Source: JAHDDY01 sp964549375
GTDB lineage: Bacteria > Pseudomonadota > Alphaproteobacteria > Rhodobacterales > Rhodobacteraceae
Assembly: GCA_964549375.1 (NCBI GenBank)
Contig: CAZJWF010000001.1
Span: forward strand, 34,066 to 98,065
Direction: 5' to 3'
Length of the DNA stretch: 64,000 nucleotides
The notes beneath the pieces are model-generated. The model worked only from the letters and a program-made list of their open reading frames with translations, searched no databases and was not told where the DNA came from. The position numbers and the translations under genes are program-made. Shown here piece after piece: positions 17,351 to 26,196 of the stretch; position 1 is the stretch's first letter; each line of letters starts with the position of its first letter.

Positions 17351-17366
17351 AAGGGCTATCGCCCTT
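17351..17366 (+). other. small hairpin after the YceI-cytochrome gene
   Basis: AAGGGC-TATC-GCCCTT directly follows the stop codon. With only TTTGAA behind it, it is probably a 3' stability element ahead of the stronger terminator at 17424. Confidence 0.4.
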
Positions 17367-17423
17367 TGAAAAGCAGAACGCCGACTGAAAGCACGTTGGT
17401 CTGTTCAAGCTGAGCACCGATTA

Positions 17424-17454
17424 AACGCCCCCTATGCTTTTGGGGGCGTTTTTC
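17424..17454 (+). terminator. rho-independent terminator
   Basis: AACGCCCCC (17424-17432) pairs perfectly with GGGGGCGTT (17442-17450) around a 9-base loop and is followed by a T run. It ends the YceI-cytochrome transcript. Confidence 0.85.
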
Positions 17455-17581
17455 GTAGACAGCGTCGCAGTGGCGTTCACTCCGCTGCAAACCGTCAATT
17501 TCCGCGGTCCCTCTCATTGCCACCACACGCTGTGAAGGCTAAGCGAGGGCAACAGGGGGCAATTTGTTGCGAGATGGCGCC

Positions 17582-18082
17582 ATGTCAGAGTTTCACATCC
17601 GAACCGCAGAAATCTCCGACGCCCCCGCAATTACAGAAATTCTAAATCGCGAGATCCGCACCGGCCTCGCGATTTGGCGATATGAAGAACGCCAGGTGCA
17701 AGAGATCGACGCCCTCATCCAGACGCGCCGATCCTGTGATCACGCCACCCTTGTCGCGGAACGGGAGCATTCCGTTATCGGTTGGGCAAGCTACGGCCCC
17801 TTTCGCGCGGGCGAGGGATACGGGCATACGATGGAACACTCCATCCACGTCAATCCGGACGATCAACGAACGGGTATCGGGCGGCAACTCATGCGTCAGT
17901 TACTTGATCATGCGGATGCCGCCGACATCCACGTCATGATTGGCGCGATCGAAAGCCGCAACAACGCCAGCATCGCGTTGCACAGAGAGTTTGGGTTTGT
18001 CGAAACTGGTCGATTGCCGGAAGTTGGTCGGAAGTTTGGCGAATGGCTCACGTTGGTCTTCATGCAGAGATTAGCAAATTGA
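17582..18082 (+). CDS. GNAT acetyltransferase of the phosphinothricin/methionine sulfoximine type
   Basis: A 166-residue N-acetyltransferase. The fold is shown by the N-terminal IRTAEISDAPAITEILN, the WASYGPFR strand, the acetyl-CoA loop DDQRTGIGRQLM near residue 100 and the later GAIESRNNASIALHREFGFVETG, typical of the Pat/Bar/YncA group. Such housekeeping members usually acetylate methionine sulfoximine or amino acid analogues. Start at ATG 17582; a frame extension to 17564 has no ATG. It stands alone after the terminator of the preceding gene. Confidence 0.85.
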   Translation: MSEFHIRTAEISDAPAITEILNREIRTGLAIWRYEERQVQEIDALIQTRRSCDHATLVAEREHSVIGWASYGPFRAGEGYGHTMEHSIHVNPDDQRTGIGRQLMRQLLDHADAADIHVMIGAIESRNNASIALHREFGFVETGRLPEVGRKFGEWLTLVFMQRLAN

Positions 18083-18157
18083 GAACATTTCGCAAAATGC
18101 GAACTAATATGAGATTATAGCTGTTAAAATCCGTACCAGCCCACGCCGCTCGCGAGC

Positions 18158-18466
18158 CTAATTGGCTCTGTCTCGCCGGGCTTTACTGACGTTTGCGTCA
18201 TCTGGTGCGCTCCGATCAACCATCCTGTCAATGCGGGTCAGAATCCGCGCATAATCTCGGGTCATCGCATCAAGACGTGTCCGTAATTCGGGCGAGAGGA
18301 TTCCGCGGTATTCAGCAGGATTCACGCATTCGTCAGCAACTATCAGCACGGCTTCCTCCGATGGAGTATCATTAATATCCACAGATGTATCGCCCTCCCG
18401 ATCCTCAACAGGAGACCGAGAATGCTCATCTAGCCCTTTGGCATCGTGAGCGTTTTCAGGACGCAT
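18158..18466 (-). CDS. hypothetical protein, 102 aa
   Basis: I do not recognise this gene. The 102-residue product is hydrophilic: an acidic N-terminal half rich in Asp, Glu and Ser, then a C-terminal half likely to be helical (LSPELRTRLDAMTRDYARILTRIDRMVDR) with a basic end. No signal peptide or membrane segment is seen. A GAGG lies four to five bases before the ATG. It is flanked by plus-strand genes on both sides, so it is a separate unit. Confidence 0.5.
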   Translation of the reverse strand: MRPENAHDAKGLDEHSRSPVEDREGDTSVDINDTPSEEAVLIVADECVNPAEYRGILSPELRTRLDAMTRDYARILTRIDRMVDRSAPDDANVSKARRDRAN

Positions 18467-18603
18467 AGAACCTCAACAGCAAGACTTACTCTGCCCTCAT
18501 CTGTACGAATTCCGTGCCATTTGCCGTTACGGGAAAACTTTTCGCTGCGCTGTACCGATAAAATGCTCTACATCGTCGTTCCGATGGCCAGACAGAGGAC
18601 GGC

Positions 18604-19404
18604 ATGGTTGGACAGTTGGAAGGTAAGTCAGCGATTATTACCGGCGCATCGCGCGGGGTCGGGCTGGCGATTGCGCGCCGTTTTTTCGAAGCCGGGGCAA
18701 ATGTTGTTCTCGCAGATGCCGATGAGGAACTCATCCAAAAAGAAGCATTGGCGCTTGATGAAGCCAAAGAGCGCGCGATTAATTTTCGCTGCGACCCCAC
18801 CAAACGCCTTGACCTGAACAACCTGATGGCGGCGGCGGTCGATGCCTTCGATGATGTCGACATTCTAGTCCACACCGCATCAGTTGTCGCGGCGGGCGAA
18901 GCGCTGGAACTCGAAGAATCTGAGTTTCAACGCGCCCTCGATGTGAATGTGAAATCGTCGTTCCTTCTGACACAAATGGTCGCCAAACATATGGTTCAGC
19001 GCGCTAAAGAGCATGATCAGAAGCGCGCAAATTGCGCCATCGTCAATGTTTCGGCGCTCAACAGCTATTCAGTCATTCCCAATCGTTTCGCACTTGGCAT
19101 TTCAATGGCAGCTTTGGACCAACTCACCCGCAGCTTTGCGGTTGCCTTTGCCGAGGACGGTATCCGCGTGAACGGAATTGCACCGGGTGGCATTTCAGGT
19201 CGGTTTTCGGGCCTGAGTGACCCTAATGCCCGAAAGGCCGTGGTTGAGCGCACCCCAATGCAGCGGCTTGGCGATCCCAGCGAGATAGCCGACGCCGCCG
19301 TCTTTCTCGCCTCGGATCAGGCCAGCTTCATTACCGGACAGGTCATTGTCGCCGACGGTGGTCGCTCCATCTTTGACATGCCGATGCCAGAGCCGGAGGG
19401 TTGA
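18604..19404 (+). CDS. SDR-fold protein lacking the catalytic Tyr and Lys
   Basis: A 266-residue short-chain dehydrogenase/reductase fold. The cofactor motif TGASRGVG (residues 13-20) and the late GIRVNGIAPGGI and FITGQVIVADGG segments are intact, and the catalytic Ser is kept at 150. In the YxxxK active-site stretch the sequence reads LGISM: Leu164 replaces the Tyr and Met168 the Lys. The usual NNAG is replaced by HTAS (90-93). The protein can probably bind NAD(P) but not catalyse classical SDR chemistry. It ends 3 bases before xth and its last codons carry that gene's ribosome site, so the two are co-expressed. Confidence 0.85.
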   Translation: MVGQLEGKSAIITGASRGVGLAIARRFFEAGANVVLADADEELIQKEALALDEAKERAINFRCDPTKRLDLNNLMAAAVDAFDDVDILVHTASVVAAGEALELEESEFQRALDVNVKSSFLLTQMVAKHMVQRAKEHDQKRANCAIVNVSALNSYSVIPNRFALGISMAALDQLTRSFAVAFAEDGIRVNGIAPGGISGRFSGLSDPNARKAVVERTPMQRLGDPSEIADAAVFLASDQASFITGQVIVADGGRSIFDMPMPEPEG

Positions 19405-19407
19405 CCC

Positions 19408-20199
19408 GTGAAAATCGCCACTTGGAACATCAACTCTGTCCGCCTGCGCGAACCGATCGTGCTCAAGCTTCTGAAGGAACAAGAACCGGACGTGCTTTGT
19501 CTGCAAGAGACCAAATGCCCGGATGACAAGTTTCCCCATGATGGCTTTGACGAGCTGGGATATAAGCATCGCGCGATCCGGGGTGAAAAAGGCTACAACG
19601 GTCTTGCAATCTTGTCTAAGCATCCCCTCGACAACATCGCGCATCACGACTTTTGCAGCATGGGCGATTGTCGGCACCTGTCGGCGAAAGTCAGCGGCAT
19701 CACAGTTCACAATTTCTACGTCCCCGCTGGTGGAGATGTCCCTGACCGCGACGCCAATCCAAAGTTCGGGCATAAACTCGATTTTGTCGATGAGATGACG
19801 GCGTGGTTCGGCAAAAAGGGCAAGGCCCCGAAGGGACCATCAATCCTCGTTGGTGATCTGAACATCGCACCGCTAGAGCACGACGTTTGGTCACATAAAC
19901 AACTGCTCAAGATCGTCAGCCATACACCCATTGAGGTCGAAAAGCTGCTGGCGGCGCAAGCCTCTCGTGCTTGGGTTGATGTGGCTCGCCACTTCACTCC
20001 GGCGGATGAAAAGCTTTACTCTTGGTGGAGCTATCGCGCGAAGGATTGGGAAAAAGCGAACAAGGGCCGCCGCCTCGACCACATTTGGGCAACGCCGGAT
20101 TTAACTGATGCTCTTAGAGGGTGCGGGACGCTAAAATCAGCGCGCGGGTGGGAAAAACCATCGGACCACGCTCCGGTCGTCGCAACTCTTTCGCTCTGA
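19408..20199 (+). CDS. xth: exodeoxyribonuclease III
   Basis: A 263-residue AP endonuclease/3'-exonuclease of base-excision repair. Seen are the start KIATWNINSVR, the metal ligand in LCLQETKC near residue 33, GYNGLAILSK, the catalytic DLNIAP near 150, and the C-terminal RLDHIWAT and SDHAPV. The start is GTG at 19408, 7 bases after GGAGGG, which lies inside the end of the SDR gene. Numbering varies between family members, so I give only the generic symbol. Confidence 0.93.
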   Translation: MKIATWNINSVRLREPIVLKLLKEQEPDVLCLQETKCPDDKFPHDGFDELGYKHRAIRGEKGYNGLAILSKHPLDNIAHHDFCSMGDCRHLSAKVSGITVHNFYVPAGGDVPDRDANPKFGHKLDFVDEMTAWFGKKGKAPKGPSILVGDLNIAPLEHDVWSHKQLLKIVSHTPIEVEKLLAAQASRAWVDVARHFTPADEKLYSWWSYRAKDWEKANKGRRLDHIWATPDLTDALRGCGTLKSARGWEKPSDHAPVVATLSL

Positions 20200-20205
20200 A
20201 AATGC

Positions 20206-20232
20206 GGGCGCGTCCGGCACGCCCTTGATTTT
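20206..20232. terminator. terminator between convergent xth and lolA
   Basis: GGGCGCG (20206-20212) and CACGCCC (20218-20224) form a stem with one mismatch and a 5-base loop, followed by TTGATTTTT. It ends xth and lies at the 3' end of lolA on the other strand. Confidence 0.65.
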
Positions 20233-20238
20233 TGCGGA

Positions 20239-20868
20239 TTAGCGGTCACGCTCGCCAAATCGAAATTCAGAGTCGCCGCTGGGATCTTCGATAACGAACT
20301 TACGCGGGTCGATATACATGCCCCGCTTCACGTTCCGCAGCGAGATCACGCTCGATCGACCCTGTGCATCCGTAATCACCCATTTCAACAACTGAACCGG
20401 CGTGGTCGAAAAGACCATCGAGATGGTTCCCTGTCCCGGATTGCTGGGGTCAATTGCATTGGCTTTCACGACGCCTTCAGAGCGTTCGACCGATTGGATC
20501 GAACCACTGGCGGACAGATCAATATTTGCATCGAGCAAGAGGTAGAGAGGAGTGCGCGACAAGGGCACCTGATTCAGTGTCTTAGCCTGACGATTAATCA
20601 CGCCAGCCCATGTTCCGTCGGCAACAACAACTGTCGGAAAGGGGTCGAAATACTCGAACCGAAGACGACCGGGGCGGCGCATGTAAAATTCGCCTTCAGC
20701 AATGCGCCCATCCGGGGATTGCTGCGTAAAACCGCCTTGCATCGTTGTAATCGTGTTTAGGTAACGGCTAAGAGCGTCGACAACAGCGGGGTCATAGCTC
20801 TGTGACGCTGCCAGACTCGGCACAGTCACAAATGCCGATGCTGCGGCAATAAAAGAACGGCGGTCCAT
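20239..20868 (-). CDS. lolA: outer-membrane lipoprotein carrier protein
   Basis: LolA ferries lipoproteins from LolCDE across the periplasm to the outer membrane. The 209-residue product has a Tat-like or Sec signal peptide (MDRRSFIAAASAFVTVPSLA). The core segment MQGGFTQQSPDGRIAEGEFYMRRPG, followed by RFEYFDPFPTVVVADG, is typical of LolA. It lies downstream of ftsK, as in many alphaproteobacteria, with a 200 bp gap that shows no clear element. Confidence 0.88.
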   Translation of the reverse strand: MDRRSFIAAASAFVTVPSLAASQSYDPAVVDALSRYLNTITTMQGGFTQQSPDGRIAEGEFYMRRPGRLRFEYFDPFPTVVVADGTWAGVINRQAKTLNQVPLSRTPLYLLLDANIDLSASGSIQSVERSEGVVKANAIDPSNPGQGTISMVFSTTPVQLLKWVITDAQGRSSVISLRNVKRGMYIDPRKFVIEDPSGDSEFRFGERDR

Positions 20869-21078
20869 AACTTCTTATCCTTTGCTCGAGCACCCAAGAT
20901 CTCGGCACCCTCACTCGACGCAATCACACCTAAAACGATCTACACGGCATATTCCGTCGATCAAACCAACCCGTGACAGTGTACACGGTATCGCATCAAG
21001 CGTGAACGGACCTACATCTAATACCCGATTGGGGCGGAAACAGGTGCAGATTGGACCCGATCTACAGATCGTGATCTG

Positions 21079-23427
21079 TTAACGCTCTCCAATCAAAATT
21101 TCACGCTTTCCAGCATTGTTGGCGGGCGTCACGACGCCATTTTCTTCCATTTGCTCCACCAAGCGAGCGGCCTTGTTGTAGCCGATTTGCAGACGGCGTT
21201 GGATGTAACTGATTGTCGCGCGTTGATCTTTCGCCACAATCGCGACCGCCTGATCATACAGTGCATCTTCGCTGTTACCGCCGCCGGATGGAGCCAAACC
21301 GAGAATTTCGTCAATATCCGAGCGCCCACCCTCGAGTTCTTCGAATTCGACTTGATCTTCGACATCCCCGCCCATCGCCCGCAGCTCGTCAGCAACCGAA
21401 CGGACTTCTTCGTCGGACACAAACGGCCCGTGGACGCGCATCGAGCGCTTGCCCCCTGGCTGAAACAGCATATCGCCCATGCCGAGCAATTGCTCTGCAC
21501 CCATCTCGTTCAGGATCGTGCGGCTGTCGATGGCGGATGTCACTTGGAAGGACATGCGCGTGGGAAAGTTTGCCTTGATCGCGCCCGTAATGATGTCAGT
21601 CGAAGGCCGCTGCGTCGCCATGACGATGTGAATTCCTGAAGCCCGCGCCATCTGTGCCAGACGCATGATACACGCCTCGACTTCTTTGCCTGCGGTCATC
21701 ATCAGATCGGCCATCTCATCGACGATAACGACAATAAAGGGCAGCTTTTCGGGTTCGTATTCCACGATCGTAGGGTTGCCGACCTCATCCATACCGTTGC
21801 GTTGCAACGTCCGGCCTTCGGCAATTGCCTCTTCCATCCTCGCATTATATCCGGCGAGGTTCCGCACGTTCATATCAGCCATCTTGCGATAGCGATCTTC
21901 CATCTCACGCACGACCCATTTAAGCGCCATGACCGCTTTTTTTGGGTCGGTCACCACGGGGGACAGCAGATGAGGAATTCCATCGTAGACGCTGAGTTCC
22001 AGCATCTTGGGATCAATCATGATCATCCGACACTCAGACGGCGGGTGGCGATAGAGCAACGATAAAATCATCGCATTGATTCCAACCGACTTGCCCGAAC
22101 CAGTCGTACCAGCAACCAACAGGTGCGGCATTTTCGCAAGGCTAGCAATGCGGATCGATCCATCAATCGCTTTACCCAGCGCAACCGGCAGCGGGTCCGG
22201 GTGATTGAGCAAAGGCTCCATAATCTCTTTGAGGAAAATTACCTCGCGGCGCGCATTCGGCAATTCGATGCCAATGACCGAGCGCTCTTTCACAGGCGCC
22301 ACCCGTACCGCTTGAGCGCCAAGGTTCAGCGCGATGTCTTCTGCCAAACTCACCACGCGAGACACTTTGACGCCGGGGGCCGGTTCAAACTCATGCAAGG
22401 TAATGACTGGACCTTGACTCACCCCCTTCATCTCGCCTTTCACGCCAAAGTCGTTGAGGACTTGCAGCAAGCGTACACTTTCATCCTGAAGCTCTGCGTC
22501 GCTCATCGGACGCTCAGGTCGCTTGGGGGCTGACAAGAGGTTGAGATCAGGCGAGAATTGCGTCGCGGCAGCGGCCCGCTTGGCCGTTTTTACTGGGATG
22601 GAGGTTTGTTCAGACTTCGTCTTCCGCGTCCGTTTTTTCTTTTTCGGTTCTGGCGTTCCGCGCAGACTGTCGGCGCGCTCCGCTGCAATATCTGTGTCAC
22701 CACGTAAACTTATCGGGCGTTCAGGAACGATTGTGCGATTGTTCAGGCGTTGGCTTAGATCGCGTGTGCGGCTCATGATGCCATCCGCCAACTTACGTCG
22801 ACGTTCGCGCGATACCGTGCGCTGCATTTTCTGCGCGCTTTGACGACCGAGCAACCGGGCCTCGCCTTTCGTCATTCCGCTGGCCACACCAAGACCAATC
22901 AACGCGCCAATCGCCATCAAAAGACCGGGGATTTGATACGGCGCATCAAAGCCAAGACGGTCAAAAATCCGTGCAAATGGCAAGATCAACCGATCACCGA
23001 TAAAACCGCCAAAACCCGTTCCAACGAACATCTTTCCGGGAATAGCGGACAGAAAAGCAGACGCGGCCAGCAAGCCCAGCACACTCGCCAGACCCAACCG
23101 TAGCGGAGACACGACTCGCCGGATCACATGGCCAGTCCACAAACGCCAACTCCACACCCCTAGCGCGACCGGGATCAAGAACGCGGCATTCCCCAGCGCA
23201 TAGAACAGCGCACATGAGAGATTCGCTCCAAAAGCCCCAAGCCAGTTGCTCGTCGCATCACTGGTTGCATTCCAAAAGTTGGCATCCCGAGGTGAATGAC
23301 TGAAAAGCGAGGCCGCAAAGACGAATGACAGCGTCGCAAGACCCACGGCCACTGGGCGCGCGCCCATCAGCGCCGTCAGGATGCGAGAGGGATTGTCGTC
23401 TTCAGGCGTTTCAGTCGTCGTTGTCAC
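21079..23427 (-). CDS. ftsK: DNA translocase FtsK
   Basis: FtsK pumps DNA at the division septum and activates XerCD recombination at dif. The 782-residue product has four membrane segments in about residues 25-185, a basic linker to about 300 and the motor domain with Walker A GTTGSGKS at 440-447 and Walker B VVIVDEMADLMM near 550. The winged-helix gamma domain that reads KOPS lies at about 720-782. The linker is short compared with E. coli. The ATG overlaps the stop of the upstream aminotransferase gene by four bases. XerC is encoded in the same window at 52975. Confidence 0.96.
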   Translation of the reverse strand: MTTTTETPEDDNPSRILTALMGARPVAVGLATLSFVFAASLFSHSPRDANFWNATSDATSNWLGAFGANLSCALFYALGNAAFLIPVALGVWSWRLWTGHVIRRVVSPLRLGLASVLGLLAASAFLSAIPGKMFVGTGFGGFIGDRLILPFARIFDRLGFDAPYQIPGLLMAIGALIGLGVASGMTKGEARLLGRQSAQKMQRTVSRERRRKLADGIMSRTRDLSQRLNNRTIVPERPISLRGDTDIAAERADSLRGTPEPKKKKRTRKTKSEQTSIPVKTAKRAAAATQFSPDLNLLSAPKRPERPMSDAELQDESVRLLQVLNDFGVKGEMKGVSQGPVITLHEFEPAPGVKVSRVVSLAEDIALNLGAQAVRVAPVKERSVIGIELPNARREVIFLKEIMEPLLNHPDPLPVALGKAIDGSIRIASLAKMPHLLVAGTTGSGKSVGINAMILSLLYRHPPSECRMIMIDPKMLELSVYDGIPHLLSPVVTDPKKAVMALKWVVREMEDRYRKMADMNVRNLAGYNARMEEAIAEGRTLQRNGMDEVGNPTIVEYEPEKLPFIVVIVDEMADLMMTAGKEVEACIMRLAQMARASGIHIVMATQRPSTDIITGAIKANFPTRMSFQVTSAIDSRTILNEMGAEQLLGMGDMLFQPGGKRSMRVHGPFVSDEEVRSVADELRAMGGDVEDQVEFEELEGGRSDIDEILGLAPSGGGNSEDALYDQAVAIVAKDQRATISYIQRRLQIGYNKAARLVEQMEENGVVTPANNAGKREILIGER

Positions 23428-24641
23428 GTCGTCATTCCTGCATTTTCTTTAAGGAAGCGCGCGATGGCCTCCAGTCCCGGTTTGATCACATCAGCGCTTT
23501 CAACCAGCGCCGCACGCATGAACCGCGAGCCGGCGTTTGCCCCATTGTCAAAGCGCGGATCGCCCCGGCTCAGGTAACTCCCCGGCAGGCATTTCACGCC
23601 TGAGTCTTTCCACAGCTTGATGACTCCCGCCTCGTCATCACCAACATCAAGCCACAAAAAGAAACCGGCTTCCGGCGCAATATATCCCGGCAAGCCGTTC
23701 AAAATCTCATCGACCAACGCGAATTTTTCCTGATAGAGCGTGCGGTTCTCGACGACATGCGTCTCATCCCGCCACAGCGCTTCGGCAGCATGCAACGCCG
23801 GGAGCGGATTCGGAGACCCGGAATAGTCCCTTAGTCGTTTCATGGCGGCGATGCTGTTTCGACCGCCCGCGACAAAAGCCGAGCGCAATCCGGCGGCATT
23901 CGAGCGTTTCGACAGGGTATTGAAGACCAAAACGCGATCCGGATCAGCCCCGACTGTTTGCGCGGCGGCCAATCCACCTGGCGGCGGCGCATCACGGTAG
24001 ATTTCCGAATACGGCTCATCGAACGCAATAATGAACCCATATTGCTCTGCGAGAGATACGAGCCGTCCCAGCATCGCCTCGCTCGCCACCGCCCCTTGCG
24101 GATTGGTCGGCGAGCAAAAATAGGCAAAAGTTGTGCGCTCTAGAATATCTTTTGGTAGGGCAGTGAAATCGGGCAGCCAGCCATTTTCCTCTGTCGCTGG
24201 AACGAAAATCGGCTCTGCTCCGATGGCCAACGCGGCGGCGGCATAGGCTTGATAGAACGGATTGGGCAGCAAAAATGCCGCGCGCTGTCCGTTCTTTTCG
24301 CCCTCTGCCAGCGCGAGCGCCGCGCTAAACAGCCCTTCTCGCGATCCATTCAACGGCAAAACCTGAGCATCTGGATCGAATTCATCGGCGGGCAGGTCAT
24401 AGCGACGGATCAGCCACGACCCAACGGCGTCCCGCCATCCCGGCGTCCCGTTAATCGGCGGATACTTGTTATAAAGGTGGGCATATTTGGCCAACGTTTC
24501 GGCCAACAGCGGCGGCAGCGCATGTTGCGGTTCACCAATCGACATAGCGATCTCGTCGCCCCCCGGTGCATGGGGATCGAGCAATGCCCGAAGACGCGGA
24601 AAAGCGTATTCAGGCAGATTGGCAAATCTGCTTGTTATCAT
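23424..24641 (-). CDS. class I/II aminotransferase (DapC-like)
   Basis: A 405-residue fold-type I PLP aminotransferase. Seen are the substrate loop YNKYPPINGTPGWRDA, the cofactor segment LNGSREGLFSAAL, CSPTNPQG, the Asp in IIAFDEPYSEIY and the Schiff-base lysine in NTLSKRSNAAGLRSAF. Close relatives in Rhodobacterales are annotated as succinyldiaminopimelate transaminase, which would place it in lysine/peptidoglycan synthesis, consistent with co-transcription with ftsK. The substrate is inferred, not shown. Confidence 0.85.
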   Translation of the reverse strand: MITSRFANLPEYAFPRLRALLDPHAPGGDEIAMSIGEPQHALPPLLAETLAKYAHLYNKYPPINGTPGWRDAVGSWLIRRYDLPADEFDPDAQVLPLNGSREGLFSAALALAEGEKNGQRAAFLLPNPFYQAYAAAALAIGAEPIFVPATEENGWLPDFTALPKDILERTTFAYFCSPTNPQGAVASEAMLGRLVSLAEQYGFIIAFDEPYSEIYRDAPPPGGLAAAQTVGADPDRVLVFNTLSKRSNAAGLRSAFVAGGRNSIAAMKRLRDYSGSPNPLPALHAAEALWRDETHVVENRTLYQEKFALVDEILNGLPGYIAPEAGFFLWLDVGDDEAGVIKLWKDSGVKCLPGSYLSRGDPRFDNGANAGSRFMRAALVESADVIKPGLEAIARFLKENAGMTT

Positions 24642-24743
24642 GTCTTCTGCTGCCTCAATGTCCGATCTTTCGCCAGACGTGCATTGAAGACTACCTCGTA
24701 AAACAATCGCTCGTCCAGTGCGAGTATCAACAAAATGTTAAAG

Positions 24744-24759
24744 TTAACGAGAGGTTAAC
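24744..24759. promoter_or_regulatory. CtrA-type site in the divergent promoter region of the ftsK operon
   Basis: TTAA-CGAGAGG-TTAAC matches the alphaproteobacterial CtrA consensus TTAA-N7-TTAAC exactly. It lies in the gap between the aminotransferase-ftsK operon (minus) and the UbiH-like gene (plus), about 100 bp from each start. A further GTTAAA half site adjoins it. Confidence 0.55.
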
Positions 24760-24853
24760 AAAGAGTCTTGAATTCAGGTTCTCGTGGAACATCGGGCGCA
24801 GGAAATTCTGCCGCGCGGCGATTGAACCCTTGGGCAGAGCAGACAGCGCGCCT

Positions 24854-26089
24854 ATGATGGCCGTTATGAACTTAGATACAGACATTGCCATCATCGGCGG
24901 CGGATTAAACGGAACGGCGCTGGCTTTGGCGCTGGGTTCTATTGGACTGCGCGTCACAGTTTTCGATGCAAGCCCCCGCGAAACACGCAGCGATGACATA
25001 TTCGACGGGCGGGCGACGGCGATTGCCGCTGGTTCTCGCAACATGCTGCGGACGCTTGGCGTCTGGGATCGGCTTGAAGAGGATATTCAGCCCATCCACG
25101 ATATTCTCGTTACAGACGGACGTGTCTCCGAAGGCGCAGGAACCTCGTTCTTGCATTTCGATCACCGCGAAGTCGGGGATGAACCATTTGGCTATTTGGT
25201 GGAGAACCGACACATCCGCCGCGCCCTCTTCGCGGCAATGGACGAGACCGAAAGTATCGAGCACCGCTACCCCGTCCGCGTCGCGGGGTTGGACCGGGAT
25301 ACGTCATGCGCTTCGCTCAGGCTGGAAGACGAAACCGTCACCGCCACGCTTGCAATTGCCTGTGATGGACGCGACTCTCCGACGGCAAAGGCCGCCGGGA
25401 TCAGGTATACCGGATGGCAGTATCCTCAAAAGGGCGTGGTGTGCACGGTCGAGCACGAGGAACCACATGGCGGCGTTGCACATGAATATTTCCTACCTTC
25501 CGGTCCCTTTGCCATTTTGCCACTGACGGGAAATCGCTCTTCGCTGGTCTGGACAGAGAAAACGGCTTTTGCTGAGGCCGCGATGGCACTTGATGATGCG
25601 GGATTCGAAGCAGAAGTCGCGCGCCGCTTTGGACAGTTTTTGGGCGAGGTAAAAGTCACGGGGCCGCGCTGGTCTTACCCGCTGAGCCTCTCGCTGGCCT
25701 ATGAGTACAGCGCCCATCGCCTCGCCGTTGTTGGGGATGCGGCCCACGGCGTTCACCCGATTGCGGGCCAAGGCCTGAACCTCGGCTTCAAAGATGCCGC
25801 CGCCTTGACGCAAGTCATTGCCGAGGCAGCACGGCGAGGTGAAGATTTTGGCAGCCACGACGTCCTCAAACGATATGAGCGCTGGAGGCGGTTCGATAAC
25901 ACCGCGATGGGCCTCGGCATGGATGCGATCAATCGCTTGTTCTCGAATGATCTGACACCGGTCAGAGCGTTGCGCGGCGTCGGATTGAACCTCGTCAATC
26001 GTATGGGTCCAGCGCGCCGTTTCTTCATGCGTCAAGCCGCTGGCTTATCGGGTGAACTGCCCAAACTGTTACAAGGCAAAGCGATCTGA
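24854..26089 (+). CDS. UbiH/UbiF-family FAD-dependent ubiquinone hydroxylase
   Basis: A 411-residue flavin monooxygenase of the UbiH/UbiF/Coq6 family, which hydroxylates the aromatic ring during ubiquinone synthesis. The FAD motif IAIIGGGLNGTALALALG lies near residue 10, the second FAD motif VVGDAAHGVHPIAGQGLNLG near 298, and a DG motif CDGRDSP near 177. Three ATG codons compete (24854, 24857, 24866) without a strong ribosome site; the frame is open far upstream but has no homology there. Which ring position it oxidises is not determinable here. It diverges from the ftsK operon. Confidence 0.87.
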   Translation: MMAVMNLDTDIAIIGGGLNGTALALALGSIGLRVTVFDASPRETRSDDIFDGRATAIAAGSRNMLRTLGVWDRLEEDIQPIHDILVTDGRVSEGAGTSFLHFDHREVGDEPFGYLVENRHIRRALFAAMDETESIEHRYPVRVAGLDRDTSCASLRLEDETVTATLAIACDGRDSPTAKAAGIRYTGWQYPQKGVVCTVEHEEPHGGVAHEYFLPSGPFAILPLTGNRSSLVWTEKTAFAEAAMALDDAGFEAEVARRFGQFLGEVKVTGPRWSYPLSLSLAYEYSAHRLAVVGDAAHGVHPIAGQGLNLGFKDAAALTQVIAEAARRGEDFGSHDVLKRYERWRRFDNTAMGLGMDAINRLFSNDLTPVRALRGVGLNLVNRMGPARRFFMRQAAGLSGELPKLLQGKAI

Positions 26090-26196
26090 CATTCACCTGT
26101 CAGCCGCGAAATTTCGGACGCGACTGCGGCGATGGGACCCATCACGACCAAAAGTTTAGACCGAATCTGACTTTCGCTGTGCGCCCGAAATCGCCG

